Source: Otis tarda (Eukaryota > Chordata > Aves > Otidiformes > Otididae). From it: DNA of 64,000 nt. The translations under genes and the position numbers were made by a program. The notes beneath the pieces were generated by a model. The model did not search any database. It was not told the origin of the DNA and saw only the letters and a program-made list of their open reading frames with translations. Shown one piece after another: positions 21,950-36,000 of the stretch (position 1 is its first letter; each line of letters begins with the position of its first letter). The stretch covers positions 56,627,463-56,691,462 of the forward strand of contig CM048554.1 in NCBI GenBank assembly GCA_026413225.1, in the 5' to 3' direction.

Positions 21950-24900
21950 GGATAGGAACTCACTGTCTATTTTTATATATTAACTTGAGATGTCCCACTG
22001 CCCTTCTTGCTCTTTCTTCCCACATGTACAACTCCTCAAGTGCTCCTTATCTGATGTGACCCAGATCCTGTCCCTTGGCCTCCTCTGAGTGTACGAAGTT
22101 ATTGTTCCCTTGCTAAAAGCAATCCTTGCCTTTGTACCAGCAAAGCTTGCCTTGGCATGCTTCAGCTCCATCTGGTCCCATTGCTCCTCCCTTGGTCCTG
22201 CCAGCCCAAGACACCCAGAAGAGCAGATGTCTGAGGCCAGTGAGAGTATGCTCGCTGCCTGGCCAGCTGCAAGCGGGCACTGCTACCCCATGTCCTTGGC
22301 ATTCACAGGTGTGTTTTCTCTCACTATTTCCAGTCCCTGCACAGCCTCCTTACTTACTCCTCTCAGCGCTGGTTACCTCTGCCCATGCTCACCTACCTTC
22401 CTCTACCTTCACATGCAAGCCCAAGAAACCAAAGGCAGTACCAGCTGTAGGTCTGATGCAGTCTTGTGCCTCTTGCTGGCTCACCCTTGCATGGATGAAG
22501 CGCATGTGGGTGTGAAGGGGAACTGGAAGGAGCTCTGGCTTCGCCAGCCAGCAGTTGCTTTGTGTCCAGATCACACAGCAAGCGCCCTTTGGCTCAACTC
22601 TCCTGTCTCCACCTTGTTCCTTTTGACTCAGAGTAAGTGTGGGACTGTACACGTGACTGCCAGAGAGGATAGAATTTTCCAGATAAAAAAATGAAGAATA
22701 TGGACGAGAGAAATACCAGAAAGACATTTCACAGAGCTTCTGCTTTCCTCTTTCTCCTTGCTTTCTCAGGTGTGTTATGCCCCCTCCAAAGGGCAGGCTG
22801 GCCACAGGATCCTGATCTTTCTTTGCCATCATGAGGGTGATTCTTAGTGTGACTGTAATAGGTGGTATCAGGTGATATCAATGTGGGATGCCGATTGCTT
22901 TAAGCCTAAACTTTGGCTGCTTTGAGTTAAAATAAATGGGAACAGGATGCACTGCTTGTGAGTTAATATGTAATTGCTGCAGCCCCACAGATGAAATCCA
23001 TTCAATACATCTCTTGTTTGTGAAAAATGTAGAGGTCAAGATAGTCCCTTTCCACACCTTTTCTCATTAGTTTTGAGATGTGAGTTGTTTAGATGAGTAA
23101 CTAAGAAACTGAGGAGTGAATAGTCTCTTAACAAAAAAAAAAAGCTTTGATCTTTGTCTAATAAATAAATAATAGATTGACCAAATCTTAAAAGAAGGAG
23201 AGAACATTTTATACTCATTCTATACTCATTGTATATCCATGAGCCTTTTGTACAGATTTGTATTCTAAAGTGAGTAAGGGGCTCAGAATGAAAAGAAATG
23301 TGAATATTTAAATCTGTGATGAATAAAAACTAAAGAAGAGGAGTGATTTCAATTCTAAACTGTTTAAATTTATGAGTATTTACTAAGAAATGAGTACTGT
23401 AACAACAAGAAATTATTGCCTTTTTTTGTTCGTCCCTGATGTCTGGGACATCTTTCAGTTATTGAAATTACGTGGATGTGAGCAATGTTACAAAAAACAA
23501 GTTCAGCACACTCATAGGACTGAAGTTAGTTATATGTGTTAATTCCACAAGGTTTAAAGGGTTTAATCATATAAATATGTCTACTTGTGTGTCTGTGGAT
23601 CCATGGAGTAATAGCTCCTGTCTTGCAAAGGTCTGCTAAAGAACTGAATACTTGCTGAAGCTGCTACATGAGATAGGTGTATCTGTCATCTTCCATCTCC
23701 CCAGATGAAGCAGTCAAATCTGACTTTTATAACCCAGTCCATTTCTCTAAGTCCATTTATTCCAAGTTCACATAGCTGTGGCAGGGTGGAACTTGTCCCG
23801 AGATGTAGTCATGTACATCACGCTTTACATGTGGTTTTACTTCTAAGTGATAACTGATGCCATTTCAATGTGCAAAATAAACCTGTTTGAACTATGGTTC
23901 AACTATGGATGGTCAAGGAGACTTCCTTTTGAGCAGTCACTTTTTCAGAGAGTACTGGTTTAATTAACAGACTTGGTGCCAGCCCACATCTAACCAGATT
24001 GTCCTTGTGCCAAAGACATGCCAAAGTCAAGGCAGATGGCTTGTGAGAAACTGCTTGCAGGAAGTTTTCACTGGTTTGGAAAAGCTCAGTCTTTATTAAG
24101 AAATTGTGTTCCAGAAGAAAAGCACAAGCTGCTTTGGGAGAGGAAGACAGATCTGAGGCTCTCCAGTCCACTCTGCCCAATACCTTGGGATGTCATGGGA
24201 AAGCTGCACCTCAGCACAGGGAACCCAAAAGTGGTATTATTTCACTTGTTCCACGTACCAAAGATGTAAAGGGAAGACCCCTCTGTCCTCTCTCAAATTC
24301 AGTTAATGTGGACCTAACCTGATCCATTTCCCAAAGAACAATTTCATGTGAGAGCATCGTTAGTGTAGATGACAAGTAATTACAGATGGCAGTATGGTCT
24401 AATCTGTGGGTTGACTGGAGGATGTAACTCCTTGTACATCCAGTTGTGCTCTGACTATGGTGAGTGCTGAGAGGCACCTGCAAAAATGCCAAGCATTGCT
24501 CATTCTCACTGACGTCAACAGCACTTTGTAGCCCAAGGTATAGATTTATCTGGAATGGAAGAATTTTCTTAAGTCTCACGACAGTTATGGTGCATCCAAA
24601 TGAAAATTTGGTCTGAATTCAATACCTAACTTCCTCTGTCTTTTCTCTGCTCATCAATACTAAAGCTGTGCAATAAGGTATAAACTCTGTGGGTTGGGGC
24701 CGGTCTTCAGGTATGTTTAGCTTTTCAAAGAGTGAGAAATGCATAGGGCAGAAATGTGAAGACATTACACAAAATACAGATAACTAACTTATAATAACTT
24801 GCACCATTCACTGTCTCTGAATTGTATTTGTGATCCTGTTGCCATACAAATCAGCGGTCACAGTACTGGCAGTAAGTATCCTATGTCCATAGCTAGAACA

Positions 24901-25695
24901 GCAAAGTGTTTCTGAAAATGGAGATCTGCCAAATGTGAGTCTGCTGTTTCCACAGTACTATTGGGATAAATCCAACAAAACCAATGCCTAAATAGGTGGA
25001 AAAACAATAGCAAACTTTTACATAGTGCTTTTACATTTAGCACTTTTAGTACTTTCTGGTCCTTAAAGCATGCCTCTCAGTAGCGCAGTGTTATTGAAAA
25101 AGATGAGCTGAGGCACGTAGGAGCAGAGTCATTCATCGAAGGCACAGAGGGAATTCAAGTTATGATGATTTAATCACTGGTCGGTCCTTCTTTTATGGGA
25201 GTAAATAGCGATTTCTAAGTGAGCAAGATGCTTTAGGTGCTCAGCTGTCCACCTGCGGGCCCAGGTATGATGCAACAAGGAGCACGTCAACAGCTGAATC
25301 TGCTGCAGTCCATTCAAGTCTTTAGAGTAGCCTATTGATTCATTTGATTCTCACATACTCAAATTCCTAGCTTGCTTTTTTTTGGATTAAGAACCTGGTG
25401 TTTAGATAATCTCTAATAATTTCCTGCCCAGTAGGCCAGGTTCTTAAATCCCTTCTCAATGACATTGGTACCTGTGTTTTTGCACAGGCAAAACATCCAC
25501 TGACACAAAGGAAACATGTACCCAAGCAAGTTTAAAGGAGCGGCCAACTCTGAATATTGTCTGCAGTACTAAATTCTTGCAAACTATCTTCTGTCTATAT
25601 GTCTGTGTATTCTACAGTAGCAAAATGCATAACTGTAAAGAATAATTCTGCACCCTAGCATCTTCAGTTCTCTTAAGTGGGTCTCCTTCACACTT

Positions 25696-26862
25696 TCATA
25701 GAATCATAGAATCATAGAATGGTTAGAGTTGGAAGGGACCTTCAAAGGTCATCTAGTCCAACCCCCCTGCAAGAGCAGGGACATCCCTGACTAGATCAGG
25801 TTGCTCAGAGCCTCATCCAGCCTGGCCTTGAACATTTCCAGGGATGGGGCATCCACCACCTCTCTGGGCAACCTGTTCCAGTGCTCTACAACTCTCATTG
25901 TAAAAAATTTTTTTCTAATATCTAATCTAAACCTACCTCCTTCTAATTTAAACCCATTACCCCTTGTCCTATCACAACAGGCCCTACTGAACAGCTTCTC
26001 CCCATCTTTCCTGTAGGCCCCCTTGAGGTATTGGAAGACCGCTATCAGGTCTCCCCGGAGCCTCCTCTTCTCCAGGCTGAACAGCCCCAACTCTCTCAGC
26101 CTGTCCTCATAGGAGAGGTGCTCCAGCCCTCTGATCACCTTTGTGGCCCTTCTCTGGACCCTTTCCAACTGGTCCATGTCCTTCTTGTGTTGGGGACTCC
26201 AGAACTGGACACAGTACTCCAGGTGGGGTCTCACCAGGGCAGAGTAGAGGGGCAGAATCACCTCCCTCGACCTGCTGGCCACGCTCCTCTTGATGCAGCC
26301 CAGGATGCGGTTGGCCTTCTGGGCTGCAAGGGCGCATTGCCCACTCATGTTGAGCCTCTCGTCTACCAGCACTCCCAAGTCTTTCTCCTCAGGGCTGCTC
26401 TCAATCCATTCTCCGCCCAGCCTGTATTTGTGCCTGGGATTGCCACGACCCAGGTGCAGGACCTTGCACTTGGCCTGGTTGAACTTCATGAGGTTGGCAC
26501 GGGCCCACCTCTCCAGCCTGTCCAGGTCCCTCTGGATGGCATCCCTCCCTTCCAGCGAGTCAACGGCACCACACAGCTTGGTGTCATCGGCGAACTTGCT
26601 GAGGGTGCACTCTATCCCACTGTCCATGTCGCCGACAAAGATGTTGAACAGGGCCGGGCCCAACACGGACCCCTGAGGGACGCCACTGGTGACCGGTCTC
26701 CACTTGGACATTGAGCCGTTGACCACCACTCTCTGAGTGCGGCCATCCAGCCAACTCGTTATCCACCGAGTGGTCCATCCATCGAACCCATGCCTCTCTA
26801 GTTTAGAGAGAAGGATGTCATGCGGGACAGTGTCAAAAGCTTTGCACAAGTCCAGGTAGACA
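25696..26862 (-). mobile_element. CR1 LINE, 5'-truncated, well preserved
   Basis: The plus strand begins with three TCATAGAA-type units, the reverse complement of the CR1 3' terminal repeat, then the CR1 3' UTR, then the C-terminal part of ORF2. The element breaks off inside reverse-transcriptase motif A at about 26862, a typical 5' truncation. The reading frame is intact to its stop, so this is one of the youngest insertions in the window. No target-site duplication is expected or seen. Confidence 0.95.
25791..26862 (-). CDS. CR1 ORF2 reverse transcriptase, C-terminal part (truncated)
   Basis: About 357 codons of CR1 pol without frameshift or stop. Motif A is [12 protein letters not shown], motif B is [11 protein letters not shown], and the catalytic FADD box follows about 23 residues after motif B. 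Next come the thumb/connection segment ([20 protein letters not shown]) and the usual CR1 C-terminus ([11 protein letters not shown]...[18 protein letters not shown]), ending SNLI-TAG at 25791-25793. In life this enzyme reverse-transcribes CR1 RNA at the target site. The endonuclease domain and the RT fingers are missing, so the copy is not autonomous. A longer open frame reaches 26894 only through flanking DNA. Confidence 0.93.
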
Positions 26863-29800
26863 TTCAACTTAAATACTTTGGAGTTAAGGCACAAGTGAGA
26901 TCATGCTTATATGCTATGCTGTAGTGTTACTGCTCTTGCAGTTAGAAACACTCAATACATTGATCTTGTAAGATAGCATTTATGATGTATCTAAATTTAG
27001 ATATATCTAAATCCATTCTAGATTTTGCTAAGGAGGAAGTAGTGATTTCTTGTGTCTCTTTAACTTGATTTCTTTCTTTTGCCTTCAGATCTTGTCATAA
27101 TACAAAAGTTGCAAATGAAGGCAAAAGTTCAACAGTTTTGTCTTTTTAAGGTGGTGGTTTTTTTTTTTGCATAGAGACCCCACAGTGTAACATACCTTAA
27201 TTAATGGGAAGTGAGAATGGATTGCATAAACTCCTGATGAATATTGTCTTAGCAAATTAAATGTGATTTAATGCTTTAAGCCAAAGAAATATTTGCATAG
27301 CTAATGAACCTGATTAACTTAGAATTAATTTGCAATGTTTAGTCATATGGCTTAAAACTAAAGTGATGTTAGTAATGTGTTGATTATTATTAGTACTCAA
27401 GATAATCAGGCTTGCTAGATGATTAAATGTAAATACATAGTGACAAAATTGGTTTGGCTTAATAAACAATTTCAAATAGGAGAAAGCCCCATGATGATGA
27501 AGTGAAATTAAGGAGTGTTAATTATACAAGTAGAAGTTAGGAAGCTTAGGAAAGCACAAGTTCCCTCTTGTCCGCAGAAAGCGCGTGAAAAGCTGCCTCT
27601 TTAGCTTCTCTTTGACTTGCTAATGATTTCTTTGTGATCTGTGTTACACTTGTGCCTGGGAACAGTCAGTATGAGCCACGGACCTGGTGTACCCAAGTGC
27701 AGTACTGGTGAGCTCATGGAAGTGCGGACAGGAGATAATGGGTAGCGGCATCGGGCAGAGGAGATTGTTGGTGGGTTGTGCGTGGGCAGCAGGGACCTTG
27801 GTTCACGAGCAGCTTAACCATGGCTGTAATTTTTGGTTTAGTTCTGCAAGCCTTGTAGCAAAGTTCTGGGATATGATTTCAAGGAGAACCTTGAAAGTGT
27901 AGTGTAGTGACTTTCAGAGATGTATAGGAAATGTCTCTTTTAAGACAGGGTCTCTATTGGAGAAAGTATGAAAGTGTGTGCTTAAAAATGAAGTGGTCAT
28001 TGTGCTAAGAGCTGGTGTTGCTCACTTGTAAGGATGCAGAGCTTGCTGGTCAATAACCTAAAAGAGGCAGTAGATAAATGACCTTGGCGTAGGAAACAAA
28101 GGGCCTGGAAAGCAAAGACGAGTAGTTAGCATTCAATGGGACAGAGAGATACCTAATAGAGTACCTGTGCTTATCCTGTCGTCTGGATGCTCAATCAGTT
28201 TCTAGAGTAACTGAGGACAGCTAAGGGATTATCCACGCTATACCATTTTTTTGTGTGTGTGTGTGGGATCATACCAGTTTAGAACAGTTTTTGTAGGGTT
28301 TCTCTGATGTTTGGAGTCGCTGTAGCTCTGTGGTGGCATTCAGGGCTCAGCCATCGCATCCTGCTGCATGGTGTGGGGACGATGGGGCACAGCTACCTGT
28401 CCCAGCGCAGTCCGGGGCCTCTCTGGGCCACGTGTTCCCTCTTGCCCCAGTGCGGCAGGCTGGCCTCTGTCTGTGGGCATGGGGGAAAGGAGGCAAAGCA
28501 GGAAGGATGAGTCTGTGTTTCTGGGTGTCTGAGTTTAACCTTCAACCTGTAAACCTGATTTTTATCTCCAAATAAATAGATTTCATGGCATGTAAAAAGG
28601 GTAAAATTTTGGCTGTAAGTCTACTCTTAGGTTCTTAATTTACAGTGCTGTTTATTGCTTAAAATTGCCTATTTAAACAGAGGTGGTTTTTTTTTGCTCT
28701 TTGAATTTGCATAGTGTGATAGTCAGATCAGAGTTGACTAGACAATTTCTTCACTTGGTTACACTAAAGTAAATACCAATTAAATGAATGTACAAATTTG
28801 TTTTCATACAACTGTGAGCAGAATTTGACCCAGAGAATCATCAGTTGACTCCACACTGGCATGCTCTTATGTTTTGTCTATGAGTTAGGAAAAGAAGCAT
28901 AAATCAAATCAACTTTTTATCCATCAAGAAGAGGCCTGTGATTGTGTTGTCTGAAGCCTTGCATGTAGGAGTTGCTTTTCTGTGTGAGTTTTCACAGACT
29001 GTTCCTCAGGATGGACAGTCCACAGAGCTTATAAACAAGGATGACAATGTTGGGGGAAGGCAGATGTCCTCTTCTGGGTCTGATAAAGATGCTAGCTTTG
29101 GCCAGCTGACCATTGTGGCCAATGCGCTGGAGTCTACAGCTCACGCTGGTCAGACAATGTAAAAGATCATATGGACTTTCCTCATCCACTTCACTGTGAA
29201 GTCTATGGTAAGCTTTACTTATGTGGCCAAAGAAAAACCAGTGGTCATATCTTTTTTGCTTCAGAAGGTGAGGTGGAAATGTACTTCTGCACGTAGTGAT
29301 GCAGACATGGTAGTCATTTGCACTCCCCGTGTGTTTTTCTGCTGCTAAAGTACTTACTTCATGTACCATTATATCTCCTCATTGTGTCTCCTTGATGCTT
29401 TAGTGGCTGGGTCTCATCCTTGTGTGACTCTTGCCTTCCTGCTGTCTGAGATGTGTGTGGTGTGGATGTGTTTTTATTTTATTTTTATTTTCTCTCCTCC
29501 CTTCGTATCAGTAGATTTTTGGTTCAGATCATTTTGACCTAATTATCTCCTTTGACTCTTTAACGAGAAGTTTTGCAATGCCTGTGGGTTATAATCCTAT
29601 CTCTGTTATGGCTGGTGAAGTCTCTTGATAGCCATGAGAAGAACGCTAAATTTAACTAAACTCTGAGCAACCATTATTGCACAATACTGCAGTGCACTGC
29701 TACTCTTTCCAATATCTCAGGAGCCCTTCCCTGTAGGATAGCATCCCTATTTCCTCATAATTCACTGGGAGCCATGGCTGCCAGTAAGCAAGCAGCATAA

Positions 29801-32689
29801 ACATGAGTTTTCTAGATTCAACAGTAATATTATGCGGCTCTGCCATCTCTGTAACTTCGCAGGTCCTCTGGTCCCTTCCGTATCATATAGATACGCTTCT
29901 TGCTCTGTATTTCATCCTTTAGAGGTGACAGCACTATCTTCCCAGATAATGTGAATGCATTCATGGGATGTTTCAGGAACTGATGTTTCTGTTTGCTGCG
30001 GGTTTTTTTTATGTAAGTGAAGAGTGACTTCTAGCTGAATAAGGAGAAGGAAATGCATCCTGTGTGAAGGCAGATAACCTAGATTGTGTGGGGATGTTGC
30101 GTGGCTCTGCCAGGTGCTTCAGTGTGGTCATATTTGAATCTGTCATTTGAATTCTTCCTCTTTGTCAGATGATGGTAATACCTATTTCTTCCTACCAACC
30201 ATTTCAGGACTTTAATGTTATGTTTTTTTTTTTGAAGTAGCTACTGCGATGCTGCCCTCGTCTCTGCTTGGATATTCTAGGTGTTATTGTAATAAAATAA
30301 TGTGGCTTTCATACATCATGTCACAAGTCCCACCAGCTTCTCTATGTCCAGGGGTTTGGCCAAGGGCTATGGGGAGGGCTGGGGGGGAAAAGGGCACCAG
30401 GCAGGCACCTGTGACCCCTAGATGGGTACTACATGGGGTAACCATGCTCTGTGGAAGGATATTGTATTTGTAATATTGACCAAATAACATCATGATATAT
30501 GACCCATTAAAACACGATCTATAACCTGTAAAACACATATACATAGCTCCCAAGGAATATTCAAGTTTTACTGGTTTCACTTAAAATCAAGAGGAAACAT
30601 AATGAAATCTGTTTAATTCAGAGGAGAATCAAGCCCACTGCCAGGTTCAAGATATTGTCATATTCAGGATAACTCTATATATGATAATGTTATCACAAAG
30701 AACCTCCTCCATTGCCTCAGTTACTGCCTAAAAGATCCAACCACATACTGTCTTTAATGCATGAGAACAATGTTTGTGACATGAGAGCTTCTTGCTTATA
30801 ATGTAATAGTATTCTTGGGCAGCATCTCTTGACATTTTACAAGCGAATTGTAAGTCCATTTAAATGATTTATTACACCGCAGCCTGGATAGTAAGCACAG
30901 GTAAACAGGTTCTCTGGGAAGATTTAAACTAGGAAGACAGTCACTATAAAGTCTACCAGAAATTCATTGCACTTCACAGATGGAACAGATAAAAAAAGTC
31001 TGTAGCTACAGACAGCAGGGAAAGAAAATCCTGAATTATCACGATGCAATAAAATCCTGTTGCAGTGTCCCATACATGTCTTGGAAAAAAATTTTGATTC
31101 TTTAAAAGAGTAGATGAAAACTCAGCTTGGTGACCAGCTATTTTAAAAAGCTTCCCAAACTGCCTGTCCCCAGCAGGCCAGCTTAGGAAGCCTGTGTGGT
31201 TATGTTTGGGTGGACAGTAGATGGGGACTGGCTGTAATGAGGTTTTGTGTTGCCAAAACCTGACGCAGATCTGCAGATTGAGGAGCGTGTGTTTTGATAG
31301 TCCAAGCAGTTAAAAATCACGCAAAGCTTTCCTGCAGATCACCCCACCATGAAAAGGAGTAAAAGTTGGGGTTTAAAAATTTGTTTTCTGTTCTTTAGCT
31401 TTTAGTCTTTGCTATCTCCCTGCTCTCCCAGCTCCTCTCTGTGGCCATGAGGACTTGAGGCTTATTTTGTAAATGGCGAGTTGAAAAACATATCAGCTAT
31501 TGAAAGATTTGTCACTTAGCGTTGTCATCTTCATTGACTAAGTTGAAAAGAAACAACAACCAAAAAAAAAAGTCATTGGCAATGAGCATGGACTAGGAAA
31601 TAAGGAGCAAGTGCTAGTTTTCAGAGCTCTGATATGCCAACGAAGTAGAGAAAAGCAGAGCAGAGTCAGAAGAGAGGCTTGGAGCTGGAGGGAAGGAACA
31701 TCTGTGGAATGGCTGTTAAACACACAAGTTTTTGAAATAAATTTTTGAAAGTCTGGAGAGAGTTACAGTCAGTAAGGCTTTGCTAGTTAATGCTGGCTCA
31801 AGATCTTAGTTGTACTTCTTAATTAGGATTCCCTTTGTGTAATGCTGAGCCCTTTTTACAGACTGGCTAAACTGCAACAGTGAACTTGCCTTTGGTGCAA
31901 GTTTATTATGGTAACCAGGAGTAAATCACTGGAGTCAATGAAGCTGGTGTCTAAAATCAGTGCTGTATCTGACTCAGAGCTGTTGGCTTCATTCTCTGCT
32001 TTTGTTGCAAGCCAGATTTTGAGGGATAGGGAAATGCAACAACATGCTTCACATAAGGTTAAAAAAAAAAGTATCTTTGTCTTTAATCCTGAAGAATTTG
32101 TGGCTTTACTGTTTTTCCTATTAAGCACTGAAGCCACCCCAAAAGCATTGTTCTTGCAGTGAATTGCAATAGCCTGCCTGGATGTATTAAGTTTAAAGTA
32201 GAAACTTTGCTTCACAGGCAAAATTTAAGTTATCTTCCAGCTTTGATTTTGCTATGGGAATATAAGAACTGAAGTGCCACCTGCTATCAGTTTTCACTCA
32301 TCCTTTATACAAGTCCACATGGCATCCTTCTTTTGTAAAGGCTTGTCTCTAACTTAGTGACTGCTTACACAAGGAGGAAATGAGAGGCTGAAATCTTTTC
32401 TTGCTTTGTGACCCCATCACTTGCCTAAAAAGAAAGAAAAATGGTTTCGTATCTCTCTTTCATCCTTCTTCTTGCAATACCCAGACAATAGATTGGCATG
32501 TTTTGTTGAGTTCTGGACAGATTTTACCCACTGTGAAAATGTACATAATGCTCAAAAAGATCATGTAAACAGCTATACTGACAACTGTGTTAAATGGTGC
32601 CTGAATTCTGACTGTCAGCTGGTTGGGTATTGACTTTGTGTAAATAAACAGAAGACACTTTCCAAAACCTTTCCAAAATCAGGCTCTCT
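26863..32689. other. Intergenic stretch, no gene recognised
   Basis: AT-rich, with no supported exon. At 27230-27480 there is an unusually TAAT-rich stretch with an octamer motif (ATTTGCAT). Opposed ORFs near 29.0-29.4 kb were examined and not recognised. Confidence 0.6.
31860..31985. repeat. Old amniote interspersed repeat remnant
   Basis: Contains GGAGTAAATCACTGGAGTCA ATGAAGCTGG, close to the 'gtaaatc.ggagt..tcaatg' core of the same old palindromic amniote repeat seen at 18.9 kb. Tentative. Confidence 0.3.
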
Positions 32690-33013
32690 CTGGAAGGAAA
32701 TGGGAGACCTGGTTACCTGGAACATGGAGAAGGCTGAGGTACTCAATGACTTCTTTGCCTCAGTCTTCACCAGTGAGAGCTCTAGACACATCGCCGGAGT
32801 AACAGAAGGCAGAAGCAGGGACTAGGAGAATGAAGAACTGCCCACTGTAGCAGAAGAGCAGATTCAAGACCATCTAAGGAACCTGAAGGTGCACAAGTCC
32901 ATGGGACCTGATGAGATGCATCCATGGGTCCTGAGGGAACTGATGGATGAAGTTGCCAAGCATCTGTCAAATGTATTTGAGAAGTCGTGGCAGTCTGGTG
33001 AGGTTCCCCTGTG
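32690..33013 (+). mobile_element. CR1 LINE internal fragment (ORF2 between endonuclease and RT)
   Basis: Translates in one frame as [28 protein letters not shown], then, after an in-frame TAG at 32823-32825, through [17 protein letters not shown] to [11 protein letters not shown]. This is the CR1 ORF2 linker just before the RT palm. Both ends are missing, including the 3' tail. Inactivated. Confidence 0.9.
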
Positions 33014-36000
33014 TTGCTTCTAAGGGAATGTGCTACAGGGACAGATGAGAAAGTTCTGGTTTTACTGCTGTAGGCAAATACAATCTGTGAAGGGCAGAAA
33101 AGTTAACTGGCAAAGCAGGCTGAGACGCTGTTTCTTTCCCTACTGAAAGGAGGAATGGAAAATTTCATGCTTGCGTTTGTATGCTTTGTAGATGTGGAAG
33201 TTTTGTTTGCTAAAATTAAAGAAAGATAAGACAGTAGTTGAGAGCTGGTGTGATTGGATCTTGTTTCTACAAAGTTGTTGATTTTCTTAATGCAGTAAAA
33301 GTTATGTTATCATCCCACAATCACTCATTTTTGGCAGTCCAGATCTTTGGCATTGTGGAGGTTAGATGGTTTTCAGTGAGGAGAGGTGGCTAATGACTGC
33401 AGTGACTGGTCAGGTAGGACTGTAAATTGTCAATCAAAATATTCCTTGCCTGCTGGGTGAGCAGGGTGCTTGCCTGTGCTGGCTTCACAGTGCCCCCAGC
33501 TCCTGCCCAAGCACTGCAGCCCCTAACCTTCTTCCCCCTCCGCTTGGCAGGGTGGAGGGTGGCAGGGCTGGATGGCGGTTTTCGTGAAGACACGGAGAGC
33601 ATCCATTTCCAAGATGTTTTCTGTGTAACTTTCACCATTTCCTTCCCATTCACAGCCCTTTTCTTCCACAGTAGCGTGCATGGAGCTGTGCTTTGCAAAA
33701 ATGGTCTCACATGTGCATGGCTTAATATTTTGTCCTTTTTGGGCAGCTGAAGCATGCAGAGATAAGGTTTACTTACCACTTCTACAGAAAACATGTAGAA
33801 TTCACTGCTGCAGAAATTACTTGAAGTCAGATTTAAGAAAAAAAGAATAAATCCTGAATATTGGATGCCCATAATGTGATGGTCGTTTCCAAATGCTGAA
33901 ATTGGACTGGGAGAGTAACAGTTCATATTTCAGCCTGTAAAGTGATGTGCTTTGGTGGCAAAGCTAGGCGAGTGGGATGTACGGTTGATATATTACATCA
34001 GGTTTATGGTTATTTCATGCCTGTGTCCCTTTGAGGATATCCAGAGCGCAGTTCCTGCTCAGTAACAAAGGGCATAGCAAGAGAACCTGGTCCCTTACAA
34101 GTGGTATTCACTTTGCTTTTGAGCATTTTACCATTTCTACTGCTAAGGCAAGGATAGTAGATGAAAGAATTCAGCAAACCCTGTTTCTCATTGATGTCTT
34201 CTCTAAGTAATCATAGCGTCGCAGCTTGATTTACCATGATTTTTTTTCCCCGAAAAGATTATAAACTAGAGAGCATATTGACTGGAATAAAATAGCTGCT
34301 AATCTTCTGAAACTAATGTTTAATCAGTGATGGAAAGAAAGTAACTAAAAAGCTTCATCTAGCTAATTAAATAAAGCTGGTTATTCTGCTGGAAACAGTT
34401 AATGAACCTTAAGTAATATAATTATTTTCAGAATATTAAAGCAGGAAAAAAGTGATTACTTATTTAAGACTAAATAATTGCAATGTATTCTTCCCTATAA
34501 AAGGTTATAGATACCAAAGACTAAATAACCCCTATGCTTCTGATTCTCCATAAAAGGGTATTTTGCATGAGTTATTACATTTGGTATCTAGCTTGTACAG
34601 AATTTTCTTCAAGATAATCTCCAAAGATCTCTAAGGGAACTTGCCTCCCTTGGTGCCTCTTATTATTCCCATTTTTAGGGACTTGCAGGATTTGATTGCC
34701 CTTAAAATCAGCTGTGATTGTATTAACGGTGCAGAAGGGGTGAAGCGCAATGATTCTGATCATGGCACTAACAACCCTGAGCTATGCCCTGCGGTGTGCT
34801 CTGCTGCTGAAATGCTGCTGGGGCAAGGGAGTTTTGCCTCATGGGCATTAATCCTTCCTCTCAGCTGGAGTTCAGCTTGTCTCTCAAATGTTCCCCATCT
34901 CTTCTGTTTTGAGATTATGGACAAAGGGGGAATTTCTCTACGAATGGCAGGTTGTAGCCTAATTACCCCTGCAAGTGCTGGGAGCTTTCATCTTGGGAGT
35001 AGTGTTGGCTTAATGCTGGCTGCTTAGGAAAATCCTACCTGGGTCTGTCCTAATATTCGCTGTAATCTTTTCCCTCCTACCATCTGAAAGCTAGCACACA
35101 AGGTGGTTAAAAACCAAGCAAAAAAACCCCACCCAAAACAAAACACCAAAACCCCCGAGCTGGAAGGGAAGCTTGTGCAGAGCTGCTATCCCAGCCAGCT
35201 CCGGATAAATGACTTTTATTTATCAGGCACATCCTGGAGGAATGGGCAGTGCAGAACAGTCTATCCTAGGAGGCATCCCTGAAGGAAAGCGTTACTGTGC
35301 CTGCTCTTGCTCCCTGCTAAGGCTAGTGTTTTTGTACCCGTTGCTGTCCTCCTTGCCAATTTAAGAACCACCTCTGCTCCCTGCCCAAAACCAGGCAGAG
35401 CTCAATCCCTGCATCATGCATCATCTTAGGGATGTGTTTTGTCATCTCTTAAGGTGCTCTCGTGAGGTGAGAAGCCTCCCTGGTCCTCCAGCTCCCCACT
35501 GTTTGTCTCTGCAGGGGTCAGCTTCAGTTTGGGAAGAAAAAACCTGCAAAGTTGTGTCTGTTGGGAGGGAAAGGGACTGGATTTCCACCTGCCTCCATGA
35601 GCCTGACTCAGCTCCCTTTCCTGTTCAAGGACACCAGATGAGAACTGCAAAGAGCAAAACACATCCTCTTGTTTTCACTTCTTCCACTTATCTGAGTTAC
35701 ATTCAGCACCCTGTACCACACATGCTCTCACCAAATGCTCCTTTAACTTTGCCAAGAGCAACCATCCTAAATGTGGATCTTGCTCATGTGATCATTGAAA
35801 TAAACATCTCAGCCATTTAAAATTATATCTTATGCTTGAGAGAGACATGCTGAGGACATAGAGAAACAATAGATTTAATTAGGCTTTTAAAATGTGACAC
35901 ATCTATGATATGTTCCATTACTGCTTTAAAAAAAGTCTCTGTTTCTGTATAATAAATCTTGCTGTAGTACTACTGTTTAATTAAATGGGTGTCAGCACTG

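Larger units (their letters stand above)
13240..25695. other. Intergenic stretch, no gene recognised
   Basis: 12.4 kb upstream of LHCGR without a supported exon. Small ORFs (including 144 codons at 20402 and 201 codons at 22089) lack domains and splice context. Contents noted are one old amniote repeat remnant at about 18.9 kb and a TTTA microsatellite at 21.93 kb. Confidence 0.6.

Noticed and set aside
22089-22694. 201-codon plus-strand open frame
   Set aside because: No domain or splice context, composition like surrounding DNA, and overlapping ORFs in other frames; probably chance.
26031-26714. 227-codon plus-strand ORF
   Set aside because: Antisense shadow of the CR1 reverse transcriptase.
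28992-29369. 125-codon minus-strand ORF opposite a 74-codon plus-strand ORF
   Set aside because: Examined as a possible processed pseudogene or transposase piece; no family recognised and no extension in neighbouring frames.
33390-33926. 178-codon minus-strand open frame
   Set aside because: Low-complexity, Ser/Lys-rich translation without motifs; no splice or family support.
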